Source: Nakamurella lactea DSM 19367
GTDB taxonomy: Bacteria > Actinomycetota > Actinomycetes > Mycobacteriales > Nakamurellaceae
Assembly: GCF_000426645.1 (NCBI RefSeq)
Contig: NZ_AUFT01000015.1
Coordinates: 124,001-188,000, forward strand
Length of the DNA stretch: 64,000 bases
Direction: 5' to 3'
Within the stretch, counting starts at the first letter, position 1; every line of letters starts with the position of its first letter. Positions 42,020-50,287 of the stretch are shown piece after piece. A program made the translations under genes and the position numbers. The notes under the pieces are model-generated. The model saw only the letters and a program-made list of their open reading frames with translations. It was not told where the DNA came from and did not search any database.

Positions 42020-43255
42020 GTGACCAGCAGCACCGACACCTCGACCACCGGCGGCAGCTCAGCGGGGCTGATCGCCCTTGACGAGCAGTGGTGCGCGCAC
42101 AACTACCACCCGCTGCCGGTGGTGATCGCCGGCGCCGAGGGAGCATGGGTCACCGATGTCGACGGCAAGCGCTATCTGGACCTGCTGGCCGGCTATTCGG
42201 CGCTGAACTTCGGCCACCGGCACCCGGCGTTGATCGCCGCGGCCGTGGAACAACTCGGCCGGGTCACCCTGACCTCGCGGGCCTTCCACCATGACCAACT
42301 GGGGCACTTCGCCGCCGAACTCGCACAGCTCACCGGTACCGAGATGGTGCTGCCGATGAACTCCGGCGCCGAGGCCGTCGAGTCCGCCCTCAAGGTGGCC
42401 CGCAAGTGGGCCTATCAGGTCAAGGGCGTGCCGGAGAACCGGGCGCAGATCATCACCGCCGGCGGCAATTTCCACGGCCGGACCATCTCGATCGTCTCGT
42501 TCTCCGACGACCCGGTCGCCACCGCCGACTACGGCCCGTTCACCCCGGGTTTCGTCAGCGTCAAGTACGGCGACCCAGAGGCGCTGGCCGCCGCCTTCAC
42601 CGCGGACACCGCGGCGGTCCTGGTCGAGCCGATCCAGGGTGAGGCCGGCGTGATCGTGCCGCCGCCGGGATACCTGGCCGAGCTGCGCCGGCTGTGCGAC
42701 GAACACAACGTGCTGCTGATCGCCGATGAGATCCAGTCCGGCCTCGGCCGCACCGGCGAGCTGCTGGCGCTGGATCATGAGGGCGTCCGGGCAGACCTCT
42801 ACACCCTCGGCAAGGCACTCGGCGGCGGCATCCTGCCGGTCTCCGCCGTGGTCGGGCGGGCCGACGTGCTCGGCGTGCTGACGCCAGGGACCCACGGTTC
42901 GACGTTCGGCGGGAATCCGCTCGCCTGCGCCGTCGGACGGGCAGTGGTCAAACTGCTGGCGACCGGTGAGATGCAGCAGCGCGCAACGGATCTCGGTGCG
43001 CACCTGCACGCCAGACTGGGCGAACTGGTCGGCAACGGGGTGGCCGAGGTCCGCGGTCGCGGGCTGTGGGCCGGTGTCCAGCTGGCCCCCGGCGCCCCGG
43101 CCGGCCGCGCGGTGTCCGAGGCGATGATGCACCGCGGGGTGCTGGTCAAGGAGACCCACGAATCGACGCTGCGGTTCGCCCCGCCACTGGTGATCACCCG
43201 GGACGAGATCGACTCATCGGTGGACGCGCTGGCGGCGGTCCTCGGCGGGTCCTGA
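42020..43255 (+). CDS. rocD: Ornithine aminotransferase (class III, PLP)
   Basis: This 411-residue class III aminotransferase probably converts ornithine plus 2-oxoglutarate to glutamate semialdehyde. Marks: YLDLLAGYSALNFGHRHP, MNSGAEAVESALKVARKW, GNFHGRTISIVSFS, LIADEIQSGLGRTGE (Asp contacting PLP) and TLGKALGGG with the Schiff-base Lys, then HGSTFGGNPLA. The YSALNFGH and NFHGRT blocks fit RocD better than acetylornithine transaminase. The start is GTG 42020 with AGGAG. No other arginine-degradation gene lies nearby. Confidence 0.88.
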   Translation: MTSSTDTSTTGGSSAGLIALDEQWCAHNYHPLPVVIAGAEGAWVTDVDGKRYLDLLAGYSALNFGHRHPALIAAAVEQLGRVTLTSRAFHHDQLGHFAAELAQLTGTEMVLPMNSGAEAVESALKVARKWAYQVKGVPENRAQIITAGGNFHGRTISIVSFSDDPVATADYGPFTPGFVSVKYGDPEALAAAFTADTAAVLVEPIQGEAGVIVPPPGYLAELRRLCDEHNVLLIADEIQSGLGRTGELLALDHEGVRADLYTLGKALGGGILPVSAVVGRADVLGVLTPGTHGSTFGGNPLACAVGRAVVKLLATGEMQQRATDLGAHLHARLGELVGNGVAEVRGRGLWAGVQLAPGAPAGRAVSEAMMHRGVLVKETHESTLRFAPPLVITRDEIDSSVDALAAVLGGS

Positions 43256-43325
43256 CCCGCGCGTCCCGACCCGGCCTCGGCTCGATTCCGGTCGGCCCGA
43301 TCCCGACTCGTGATGCAATGGCCGG

Positions 43326-44156
43326 GTGCAGATCTTCCGCCCCGGTTCCGTGACGGCCGGCCACCTGTCCACCATCTCACTGACCGACGCCGGCACGTTC
43401 ACCACCGATGCCGAGGATCTGCTGGCCGCCGCCATGGCCTGGCCGTCGCTGGAACCGGACCCGAACGCGAACCCGGACGCGGTCGACAACCGTCCGCCAT
43501 GGACGTTGCGGGCCAACATGATCGGTTCGCTCGACGGCGGCGCGACGATCGATGGACGATCGGCCGGCATGGGCACCCTGATCGACCAGAAGCTGATGGG
43601 TCTGCAGCGCGACCTGGCCGACGTGGTGCTGGTCGGCGCCGGCACGGTGATCGCCGAGAACTACCCGGGCGCGAAGGTATATCCGCGGCGGGCCGCCCGG
43701 CGCCGGCGCTGGGGCCGCAGCGAACTCCCGCGATGGGCGATCGTCGCCTCCCGTCCGTTGCCCGCCGATCTGCCGGCGATCGTCGACAGCGCCGAGCCGC
43801 CGTTCGTCATCACCGCGGACGGGGTGGACCAGCCGGCCGGCACCGAGGTGATCAGCACCGGGAGCAGCGTGGACGTCGGGGCCGCGCTGCCGTTGCTGGC
43901 CGACCGCGGCCAGCGCCGGATCCTCTGTGAGGGCGGCCCGACACTGCTCGGGCAACTGGCCGTCGGCGATCACGTCGACGAGCTGTCGCTGACCATCGCG
44001 CCGACCCTGCTGGGCACCGGGTCGACCACGCCGATGCTCGGCGGTGTCGATCTGCTTGCGCAACGGGCGGCCGACGGCGGGGCCGATCGGTGGCGGTTGG
44101 TCACCCTGCTCGCGGACGGCGATCACCTGTTCACCCGGTACCGGAGGGAGCGGTGA
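43326..44156 (+). CDS. Pyrimidine reductase family protein (RibD C-terminal domain)
   Basis: This 276-residue protein has a dihydrofolate-reductase-like RibD C-terminal domain: LRANMIGSLDGGATIDGRS (about 62-80), VLVGAGTVIAENYPGA (NADPH pocket) and ILCEGGPTLLGQL. It lacks the deaminase half of RibD, so it could reduce the riboflavin precursor only with a partner, or another substrate. The start is GTG 43326. It overlaps the following lipoprotein gene by 4 bases (GTGA). Confidence 0.85.
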   Translation: MQIFRPGSVTAGHLSTISLTDAGTFTTDAEDLLAAAMAWPSLEPDPNANPDAVDNRPPWTLRANMIGSLDGGATIDGRSAGMGTLIDQKLMGLQRDLADVVLVGAGTVIAENYPGAKVYPRRAARRRRWGRSELPRWAIVASRPLPADLPAIVDSAEPPFVITADGVDQPAGTEVISTGSSVDVGAALPLLADRGQRRILCEGGPTLLGQLAVGDHVDELSLTIAPTLLGTGSTTPMLGGVDLLAQRAADGGADRWRLVTLLADGDHLFTRYRRER

Positions 44157-45736
44157 GACGACGGCCGCCGATCCGGCCGGCCGGCGTCACCGCCGCCGTG
44201 GTCGCGGTGGCAGCGCTGGTCACCGGCTGTACGGTCGGCCCGTCCAGCCGGCCCCCGCTGGCGACCTACGGCCAGCAACCGACCACCGTGACCAGTGCGT
44301 CGCCCTCGGCCAGGCCGACCGGGCCCGGTGGCTCCGGCCAGCAGGCCGATCCGCTGAGCTGGGGATCGTGCCCGTCGGACCTGGCGACCGAGAGCGTGGA
44401 CGGCGTCGCGTTCACCCTGGAGTGCGCCCACCTGCCGGTGCCGGGGAGTTACACCGAGAGCGGTTCCGGCTCGGAGGATCTGGCCGTCGTCCGGGCCCGC
44501 ACCGACAAGACCCCGGCCGACGCGCCGAACCTGGTCCTGCTCAGCGGTGACCCGGGCGCGAACGGCACTGCGCAGATCGCCGACCTGGCCGGCGCGCTGC
44601 CCGCCGACCTGCGCGCCGGGCACGCGATCGTCACCCTCGATCTCCGCGGAACTCTGCCGACCAATCCCCGGATGGACTGCCTGCGCTCGGACACCCTGCA
44701 GGAGGTGCTGGCGCCGCCGACCGACCCGTCCGACCCGGACCAGGCCGCCGCGATCGGCACGCTGAGCACGGCGCTCACCTACGACTGCGGAGACGAGGTG
44801 GGTACCACCATCACCGATTTCGGCACGGTGAACGCCGCCGACGACCTCGACACCCTGCGCGCCGCGCTCGGCGACGACCGGCTGCAGTTCGTCGGCCAGG
44901 GCTTCGGCGCCACCCTCGGCGCGGTCTATGCCAACCGCTACCCGGGCCGGGTGCAGCGGCTGGTGCTCGACTCCCCCACCGACCCGGCGGCGTCGCTGAC
45001 GGACACCGCCCTGGCCAGGGCGATCGCGCTGGAGTCGGCGCTGGACGACTACGCCGACCAGTGTGCTGCCGACTCGTGCGCGCTGGGCGCTGACCCGAAG
45101 AAGTACGTCACCGAGCTGATCGCCACCCTCGGCGATACCGGCGGGTCGGCCGGCGGGCTGCTGATGACGGGCGGCAGCGTGCTCCTGCTGTTGAGCCGAG
45201 AACTCGGCGATCCCGAGGGCTGGCCGCAGCTGACGAAGGCGCTGGCCGCCGCGGACGGCGGCAACGGAGATCTGCACCCGATGATGGCCCTGCTGCTCCG
45301 CGACCTCGGACTCGACGACGACCGCCACCTGCTCGAATCCAACATCGCCTACACCTGCAATGACGCCGGCCAACGGCTTTCCGAGGCCAGTCTGGCGCAG
45401 AACGCCGCGGCGGCGAAGAAGAAGGCTCCGGTCTTCGGCGCCTTCCTGATCGGCCAGGCCGGGCTGTGCAGCGACTGGCCGACGGCGGTGTTGCCGCTGG
45501 GCAGGGTCACCGGTGCCGGGGCGCCGCCGATTCTGGTCGCCGGGTCGAACGCGGACCCGATCAGCCCCTACAGCGGCGTCCAGTCGGTCGTCTCGCAGCT
45601 GTCCTCGGCCCAGCTGATCAGCTGGCAGTCCGGCGCCCACGGCACGTTCCCGGCCAGCAGCTGCGTCGGCAATGCCGTGCAGAGCTATCTGATCGACGGC
45701 ACCGAGCCGGCGGCCGGCCTGTTGTGCCCGCCGTGA
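44153..45736 (+). CDS. Alpha/beta-hydrolase lipoprotein with altered nucleophile
   Basis: This 527-residue protein resembles actinobacterial tripeptidyl aminopeptidase-type hydrolases. The lipoprotein signal is ALVTGC with Cys26. The hydrolase core begins near 123 (LVLLSGDPGANG). The nucleophile elbow, normally GxSYG, reads GQGFG at 248-252, with Gly250 (codon GGC) in place of Ser. The acid site (NADPISPYSG) and the His in SGAHGTFPASSC are retained, as are several Cys residues. So it is membrane-anchored outside the cell and probably not a serine hydrolase. The GTG start has GGAGGGAG upstream and overlaps the previous stop. Confidence 0.83.
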   Translation: MRRRPPIRPAGVTAAVVAVAALVTGCTVGPSSRPPLATYGQQPTTVTSASPSARPTGPGGSGQQADPLSWGSCPSDLATESVDGVAFTLECAHLPVPGSYTESGSGSEDLAVVRARTDKTPADAPNLVLLSGDPGANGTAQIADLAGALPADLRAGHAIVTLDLRGTLPTNPRMDCLRSDTLQEVLAPPTDPSDPDQAAAIGTLSTALTYDCGDEVGTTITDFGTVNAADDLDTLRAALGDDRLQFVGQGFGATLGAVYANRYPGRVQRLVLDSPTDPAASLTDTALARAIALESALDDYADQCAADSCALGADPKKYVTELIATLGDTGGSAGGLLMTGGSVLLLLSRELGDPEGWPQLTKALAAADGGNGDLHPMMALLLRDLGLDDDRHLLESNIAYTCNDAGQRLSEASLAQNAAAAKKKAPVFGAFLIGQAGLCSDWPTAVLPLGRVTGAGAPPILVAGSNADPISPYSGVQSVVSQLSSAQLISWQSGAHGTFPASSCVGNAVQSYLIDGTEPAAGLLCPP

Positions 45737-45788
45737 CCGGTGCGGCCGCCCGGACCGTGCTCCCGGCCCCGGCGGGTAGCTTGGGTGG

Positions 45789-46214
45789 ATGACCGAGAGT
45801 CCGAGCAAGCAGCAGGTCGTCAAGACCGAAGAGGAGTGGCGCGCCGCCCTCGACCCGGCCGCTTACCACGTGCTCAGGGAGGCCGGCACCGAACGTCCGT
45901 TCACCGGCGAGTACACCGACGTCGACACCGTCGGCGTCTACCGCTGCCGGGCCTGCGGCGCCGAGCTGTTCCGGTCCGAGACCAAGTTCGCCTCGCACTG
46001 CGGCTGGCCGAGCTTCTACGCGCCCAGCGAGTCCGACAACGTGGTGTTGCTGACCGACACGTCGTTGGGAACGGTCCGCACCGAGGTCCGCTGCGGCACC
46101 TGCAACTCGCATTTGGGGCACGTGTTCGCCGGTGAGGGCTACGACACCCCGACCGACCAGCGGTACTGCATCAACTCGGTGGCGCTGACCCTGGAGCCGG
46201 CCGAACAGGACTGA
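45789..46214 (+). CDS. msrB: Peptide-methionine (R)-S-oxide reductase
   Basis: This 141-residue MsrB repairs methionine-R-sulfoxide. Zinc ligands C53/C56 (CRAC) and C102/C105 (CGTC), the SHCGWPSFY block and the catalytic Cys127 in RYCINS are all present, so it is a complete form. ATG 45789 lies 52 bases after the hydrolase gene. The shuffling of a second (resolving) Cys appears absent in the usual Ser/Thr-containing position (SETKF), suggesting that reduction passes directly to an outside thiol; this is an inference. Confidence 0.95.
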   Translation: MTESPSKQQVVKTEEEWRAALDPAAYHVLREAGTERPFTGEYTDVDTVGVYRCRACGAELFRSETKFASHCGWPSFYAPSESDNVVLLTDTSLGTVRTEVRCGTCNSHLGHVFAGEGYDTPTDQRYCINSVALTLEPAEQD

Positions 46215-46275
46215 ACCGGACGATGGTCGGCGCGCTTCCCGGCGACTGTCGGCGCCCGCCCGTAGGGTCCTGTCC

Positions 46276-46848
46276 ATGACCGTGTCGGCCACTTCGACCG
46301 CACCCGGGGAGTTCGACCTCGCCGTTGCAGGCCTCGCGTCCGTGATTCCGCGCAGGGAGATCGTCCTGGGCTCGCTGCCCGCGCCCGCCCGGCTGGCGCC
46401 GTTCAGCCACGCGATCTCCGCGACCCTGTACAACTCGGAAGACATCGAGGTCGGCTCCGGCCGGCTGGTTCTGCTGCACGACCCGAACGGCGTCGACGCC
46501 TGGGACGGGACGCTGCGGATCGTCATCTTCGCGACCTGCGAACTGGAGAACGAGGTCGCCAGGGATCCGCTGCTGCCCGAGGTTGCCTGGAGCTGGTTGG
46601 TGGACGCCGTCTCGGCGACCGACCACACGGCGCTGGGCGGCACCGTGACGGCCACCGCATCGACCCGTTTCGGCGATATCTCCGGTCCGGAACACGCCGA
46701 CGACCTCGAGGTCAGGGCATCGTGGACACCCCGGTCGACGGACACCGCTCCGCATTTGGCAGCCTTCCTGGAGTTGTTGTCGGCCGCCGCGGGCTTGCCC
46801 CCTGAGGGTGTGTCGGCCATTCGAGGGACGTCACGCTCGAATGCCTGA
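46276..46848 (+). CDS. DUF3000 family protein
   Basis: This 190-residue protein of an actinobacterial family of unknown function has the core IPRREIVLGSLPAPARLAPFSHAISATL and FGRLV-like strand GSGRLVLLHDPNG, then WDGTLRIVIFATCELE and PEVAWSWLVDAV. ATG 46276. Its place just before a LuxR-type regulator and an HRDC-type RNase D is conserved in actinobacteria, which supports the identification. Confidence 0.88.
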   Translation: MTVSATSTAPGEFDLAVAGLASVIPRREIVLGSLPAPARLAPFSHAISATLYNSEDIEVGSGRLVLLHDPNGVDAWDGTLRIVIFATCELENEVARDPLLPEVAWSWLVDAVSATDHTALGGTVTATASTRFGDISGPEHADDLEVRASWTPRSTDTAPHLAAFLELLSAAAGLPPEGVSAIRGTSRSNA

Positions 46849-47017
46849 TGATCTGTCCCGCTAAGTCCGGAAAGGGCGGTAAACATGCTTGACCAAGCGG
46901 GTCCATGTCAGTGACACTGCTACCGGAGGTATCAGCGCGTTCGGCTCGGTGCCTTGCGCGATCTGTGATCCGGCCGGAGCATTCTGCGACCGGCCCGTCA
47001 GCGGAACAGGAGCCCTC

Positions 47018-47704
47018 GTGAACACGTCCTTCCCTCAAGGGACAGGTGTGGGCTCCTACGCAGCCGAGACAGCTGCCTCGCACAGCCTTGCCCGGCCCCG
47101 CAGTGGCGTTCTGCCGGGACCGCGGGTGCCGGCCGAGGCCGTCGATCCCGAACAACTCACCCAGGTCCGGGCGATGGTCGCCGATCCCGACGTCGGTTCT
47201 CGCGAATCACTGGCCCGCACGCTGGCGGCCAGCGGTATCGGCGTCGTGGACCACACCGGTGATGCCGTCGAGGCCGCCCGGCAACTGGCGGCCGCACCCG
47301 GCGGCGACCTGCTGCTGGTCAGCCTCGGCTTCGGCGCCCAGGCCGCTGCTCTGGTGACGGCGGCCAAGGAGGCGGGCTGGGCGCGGGTGATCGCGTTGGC
47401 ACCGGTGGCCGAGATCGGTCCGGTGATCGACGCGGTCGGCGCAGGAGCCCACGGCGTGCTGATCGGCCGGCGGGCCAATCCGGCGGCCTCGAACCTGCCG
47501 AGCACCATCCACGATCTGTCCGCCAGGGAGATCGAGGTCCTGCGGCTGGTCGCCGACGGCCGCTCCAACAAGTGGATCGGCGATTCGCTGTCGCTGTCCG
47601 CGCTCACCGTGAAGAGTCATCTGGCCAGGATCGGCCGCAAGCTCGGCACCGGCGATCGCGCGCACATGGTGGCGCTGGCGCTGCGGGCCGGAGTCATCTC
47701 CTGA
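47018..47704 (+). CDS. LuxR-type response regulator with degenerate receiver
   Basis: The protein has 228 residues. A receiver-like domain (about 50-150) starts VRAMVADPDVGSRESLARTL but has Ser102 where the phosphorylated Asp should be (DLLLVSLG), so ordinary phosphorylation is unlikely. The C-terminal LuxR helix-turn-helix (about 165-226) is clear: LSAREIEVLRLVADG, then LTVKSHLARIGRKLG. The GTG 47018 follows AGGAG; an upstream GTG-frame extension has no site. It overlaps the RNase D reading frame by 4 bases at its end. Probably a constitutive or ligand-controlled regulator. Confidence 0.88.
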   Translation: MNTSFPQGTGVGSYAAETAASHSLARPRSGVLPGPRVPAEAVDPEQLTQVRAMVADPDVGSRESLARTLAASGIGVVDHTGDAVEAARQLAAAPGGDLLLVSLGFGAQAAALVTAAKEAGWARVIALAPVAEIGPVIDAVGAGAHGVLIGRRANPAASNLPSTIHDLSAREIEVLRLVADGRSNKWIGDSLSLSALTVKSHLARIGRKLGTGDRAHMVALALRAGVIS

Positions 47705-49008
47705 CTCCGGCACCCGCAGCAGAGGCCGCTCAACCGGAGGGCGCCGACGGGACTCCGGAACCGGTCCCGTTACTGGTGCCACGCAATGGATTTCGCGGTC
47801 CGCTGAGTGACCCGCTGGAGATTCAGCAGTTGGCCAGGGAGCTGGCCGCCGGCAGCGGGCCGATCGCCCTGGACGCCGAACGCGCCTCCGGCTACCGGTA
47901 CTCACAGCGCGCCTATCTGGTGCAACTGCACCGGGCAGACATCGGCACCGTGCTGATCGATCCGATCCCGCTCGGTGACCTCGAGGTACTGGCCGGGCCA
48001 TTGGCCGACGCCGAGTGGGTGCTGCACGCTGCCACCCAAGATCTCGCCTGTCTGGCCGAGATCGGCCTGCGCCCTCGCACCCTGTTCGACACCGAGCTGG
48101 CCGGCCGGCTGGCCGGACTGCCAAGGGTCGGCCTCGGACCGCTGGTCGAGCAGATGCTCGGGCTGAGCCTGCGCAAGGGACATGGCGCCGACGACTGGTC
48201 GCGTCGACCGCTGCCGGACTCCTGGTTGGTGTACGCCGCGCTGGACGTCGACGTGCTGATCGAGCTGCGGGACGCGATGGAGGACCTGCTGCGCCGGCAG
48301 GGCCGCCTGGATTGGGCCCGGCAGGAGTTCGCCGCCATCGTCGCCGCGCCCGATCCGAAACCGCGCGCCGATCCGTGGCGACGGACCTCCGGCATCCACA
48401 AGATCCGCGATCGCCGGACGCTGGCGGCCATCCGCGAGCTGTGGCTCGAACGGGACCGCGCGGCCGCCCGGCGGGATGTGGCGCCGCACCGGGTGCTGCC
48501 GGACTCGGCGATCGTCCAGGCGGCGACGGTGCGGCCGACGACCGCGGCCGAACTGGTCGAGCTGCCGGTGTTCGGCGGCCGGTCCCAGCGGCGGAACGCC
48601 GACATCTGGCTGGCCGCGCTGCGGCGCGCCGCTGCCCTGCCCGATTCCGCACTGCCACCCCAGCACCTGCCGGCGGACGGTCCGCCGCCGGCCGCCCGCT
48701 GGGCGAGCAAGGATCCGTCGGCGCACGCCCGGCTGGTCGCCGCGAAGGCCGCGCTCGGCGACCTGTCCGAACGGATCGGCATGCCGGTGGAGAACCTGAT
48801 GACGCCCAGCCTGGTCCGGCTGATGCTCTGGCAGCCACCGCCGGCCGCGGAGCTCCCCGACCGGCTGCGCGCCGAGGGCGCCCGCGAGTGGCAGATCGAG
48901 TTGGTGGCCCCGATCCTGGTGGCGGCCCTCGATGCCCGCCCCGAGCCGCCGAGTGGCCCGGCCGAGCCGCCGGGTGGCCCGGCCGAGCCGCAAGTTACTG
49001 ACGGGTAG
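47701..49008 (+). CDS. rnd: Ribonuclease D-like 3'-5' exonuclease with HRDC domain
   Basis: The protein has about 435 residues. The DEDD exonuclease core has Asp and Glu in IALDAERASGYRYSQRAYLVQLHR, HAATQDLACLAEIGLRP (second Asp), and DDWSRRPLPDSWLVYAALDVDVL (DEDDy Tyr-Asp). An HRDC domain follows (about 235-300) and a C-terminal about 130-residue extension. The start is unclear: a CTG at 47701 overlaps the LuxR stop and has GGAG 7 bases upstream. Otherwise the first GTG is at 47776, which would trim the family N-terminus (EPVPLLVPRNG) but keep the exonuclease core. RNA processing or decay is the expected role. Confidence 0.87.
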   Translation: MTPAPAAEAAQPEGADGTPEPVPLLVPRNGFRGPLSDPLEIQQLARELAAGSGPIALDAERASGYRYSQRAYLVQLHRADIGTVLIDPIPLGDLEVLAGPLADAEWVLHAATQDLACLAEIGLRPRTLFDTELAGRLAGLPRVGLGPLVEQMLGLSLRKGHGADDWSRRPLPDSWLVYAALDVDVLIELRDAMEDLLRRQGRLDWARQEFAAIVAAPDPKPRADPWRRTSGIHKIRDRRTLAAIRELWLERDRAAARRDVAPHRVLPDSAIVQAATVRPTTAAELVELPVFGGRSQRRNADIWLAALRRAAALPDSALPPQHLPADGPPPAARWASKDPSAHARLVAAKAALGDLSERIGMPVENLMTPSLVRLMLWQPPPAAELPDRLRAEGAREWQIELVAPILVAALDARPEPPSGPAEPPGGPAEPQVTDG

Positions 49009-49072
49009 CATTGCCGTATCGCACCGCACGCGGCGCCGCATTCTTCGCGACCCGCACGGCAAGGAGGCTGAC

Positions 49073-50287
49073 GTGGCAACTACTCGCACCCTGCAGGATG
49101 TGGTCTTCGTCGACGGGGCCCGCACCCCGTTCGGCAAGGCCGGCCCCAAGGGCCAATACGCGCAGACCCGCGCCGATGACCTGATGGTGAAGGTGATCCG
49201 CGAACTGCTCCGCCGACACCCGGAACTGCCGCCGGAGCGGATCGACGAGGTCGCGGTCGCCGCCGCTACCCAGACCGGCGACCAGGGCCTGACCATCGGC
49301 CGGACCAGCGCCCTGCTGGCCGGCCTCCCCCGCAGCGTGCCCGGCTTCGCGATCGACCGGATGTGCGCCGGTGCGATGACGGCCGTCACCACCGTCGCCT
49401 CCGGCATCGCCGTCGGCGCCTACGACGTGGCCATCGCCGGCGGCGTGGAGAGCATGACGAACCACCCGATCGGCCAGGGCGCCGACCCCAATCCGCGGTT
49501 CGTGGCCGACCGGCTGGTCGACCCGGCGGCGCTGAACATGGGCAACACCGCGGAGAACCTGCACGACAAGTACCCCCAGCTGACCAGGGAACGGGCCGAC
49601 GCCTATGCCGCCGAGTCGCAGCGCAAGTACGCGCAGGCATTGGCGGCCGGCAAGATTGCGCCCGATCTGGTTCCGGTGGCGACCCGCTCGGTCGAGCAGG
49701 GCTGGGGCCTGGCCACCGCCGACGAGCCGCCGCGGCCGGGAACCACCGCCGAGAGCATCGCCAACCTGAAGACCCCGTTCCGTCCGCACGGCCGGGTGAC
49801 TGCCGGTAGTTCGTCACCGCTGACCGACGGCGCCACCGGCTGCCTGCTGGCCGCCGCCGACGTCGCCGCCGAGCTGGGACTGCCGGTGCGGATGCGGATG
49901 GTCGGCTTCGCCTTCGCCGGGGTCGACCCCGAGACGATGGGCGACGGACCGATTCCTGCCACCGAAAAGGCGCTGGCCAAGGCCGGTCTGACGATCGACG
50001 ACATCGGCCTGATCGAGATCAACGAGGCATTCGCCGTGCAGGTGCTGGCCTTCACCGACCACTTCGGCCTGGCCGACGACGACCCCCGGCTGAACCAGTA
50101 CGGCGGCGCCATCGCCATCGGGCACCCGCTGGCCTCCTCCGGCGTGCGGCTGATGACCCAACTCGCCCGGCAGTTCGGCGAACGACCGGACGTGCGCTAC
50201 GGCATCACCACCATGTGTGTCGGCCTCGGCATGGGCGGCACCGTGATCTGGGAGAACCCGAACTTCGTCGAAGGAGACGCCAAGTGA
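49073..50287 (+). CDS. fadA: Acetyl-CoA C-acyltransferase (FadA)
   Basis: This 404-residue thiolase forms the terminal step of beta-oxidation. Cys98 is in DRMCAGAMTAV, NEAFAVQVL and GHPLASSG (His) follow, and Cys is in CVGLGMGG. The GTG 49073 has AAGGAGG upstream. Its stop overlaps the fadB start by 4 bases (GTGA), so the two subunits of the oxidation complex are co-translated. The gene pair sits in the conserved chromosomal block between RNase D and dxs, so it is the housekeeping set, distinct from the catabolic-region thiolases. Confidence 0.93.
   Translation: MATTRTLQDVVFVDGARTPFGKAGPKGQYAQTRADDLMVKVIRELLRRHPELPPERIDEVAVAAATQTGDQGLTIGRTSALLAGLPRSVPGFAIDRMCAGAMTAVTTVASGIAVGAYDVAIAGGVESMTNHPIGQGADPNPRFVADRLVDPAALNMGNTAENLHDKYPQLTRERADAYAAESQRKYAQALAAGKIAPDLVPVATRSVEQGWGLATADEPPRPGTTAESIANLKTPFRPHGRVTAGSSSPLTDGATGCLLAAADVAAELGLPVRMRMVGFAFAGVDPETMGDGPIPATEKALAKAGLTIDDIGLIEINEAFAVQVLAFTDHFGLADDDPRLNQYGGAIAIGHPLASSGVRLMTQLARQFGERPDVRYGITTMCVGLGMGGTVIWENPNFVEGDAK

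Noticed and set aside
44123-45823. 566-codon minus-strand open frame over the hydrolase lipoprotein
   Set aside because: Arg/Gln/Val-rich shadow of the sense gene, with no recognisable domain.
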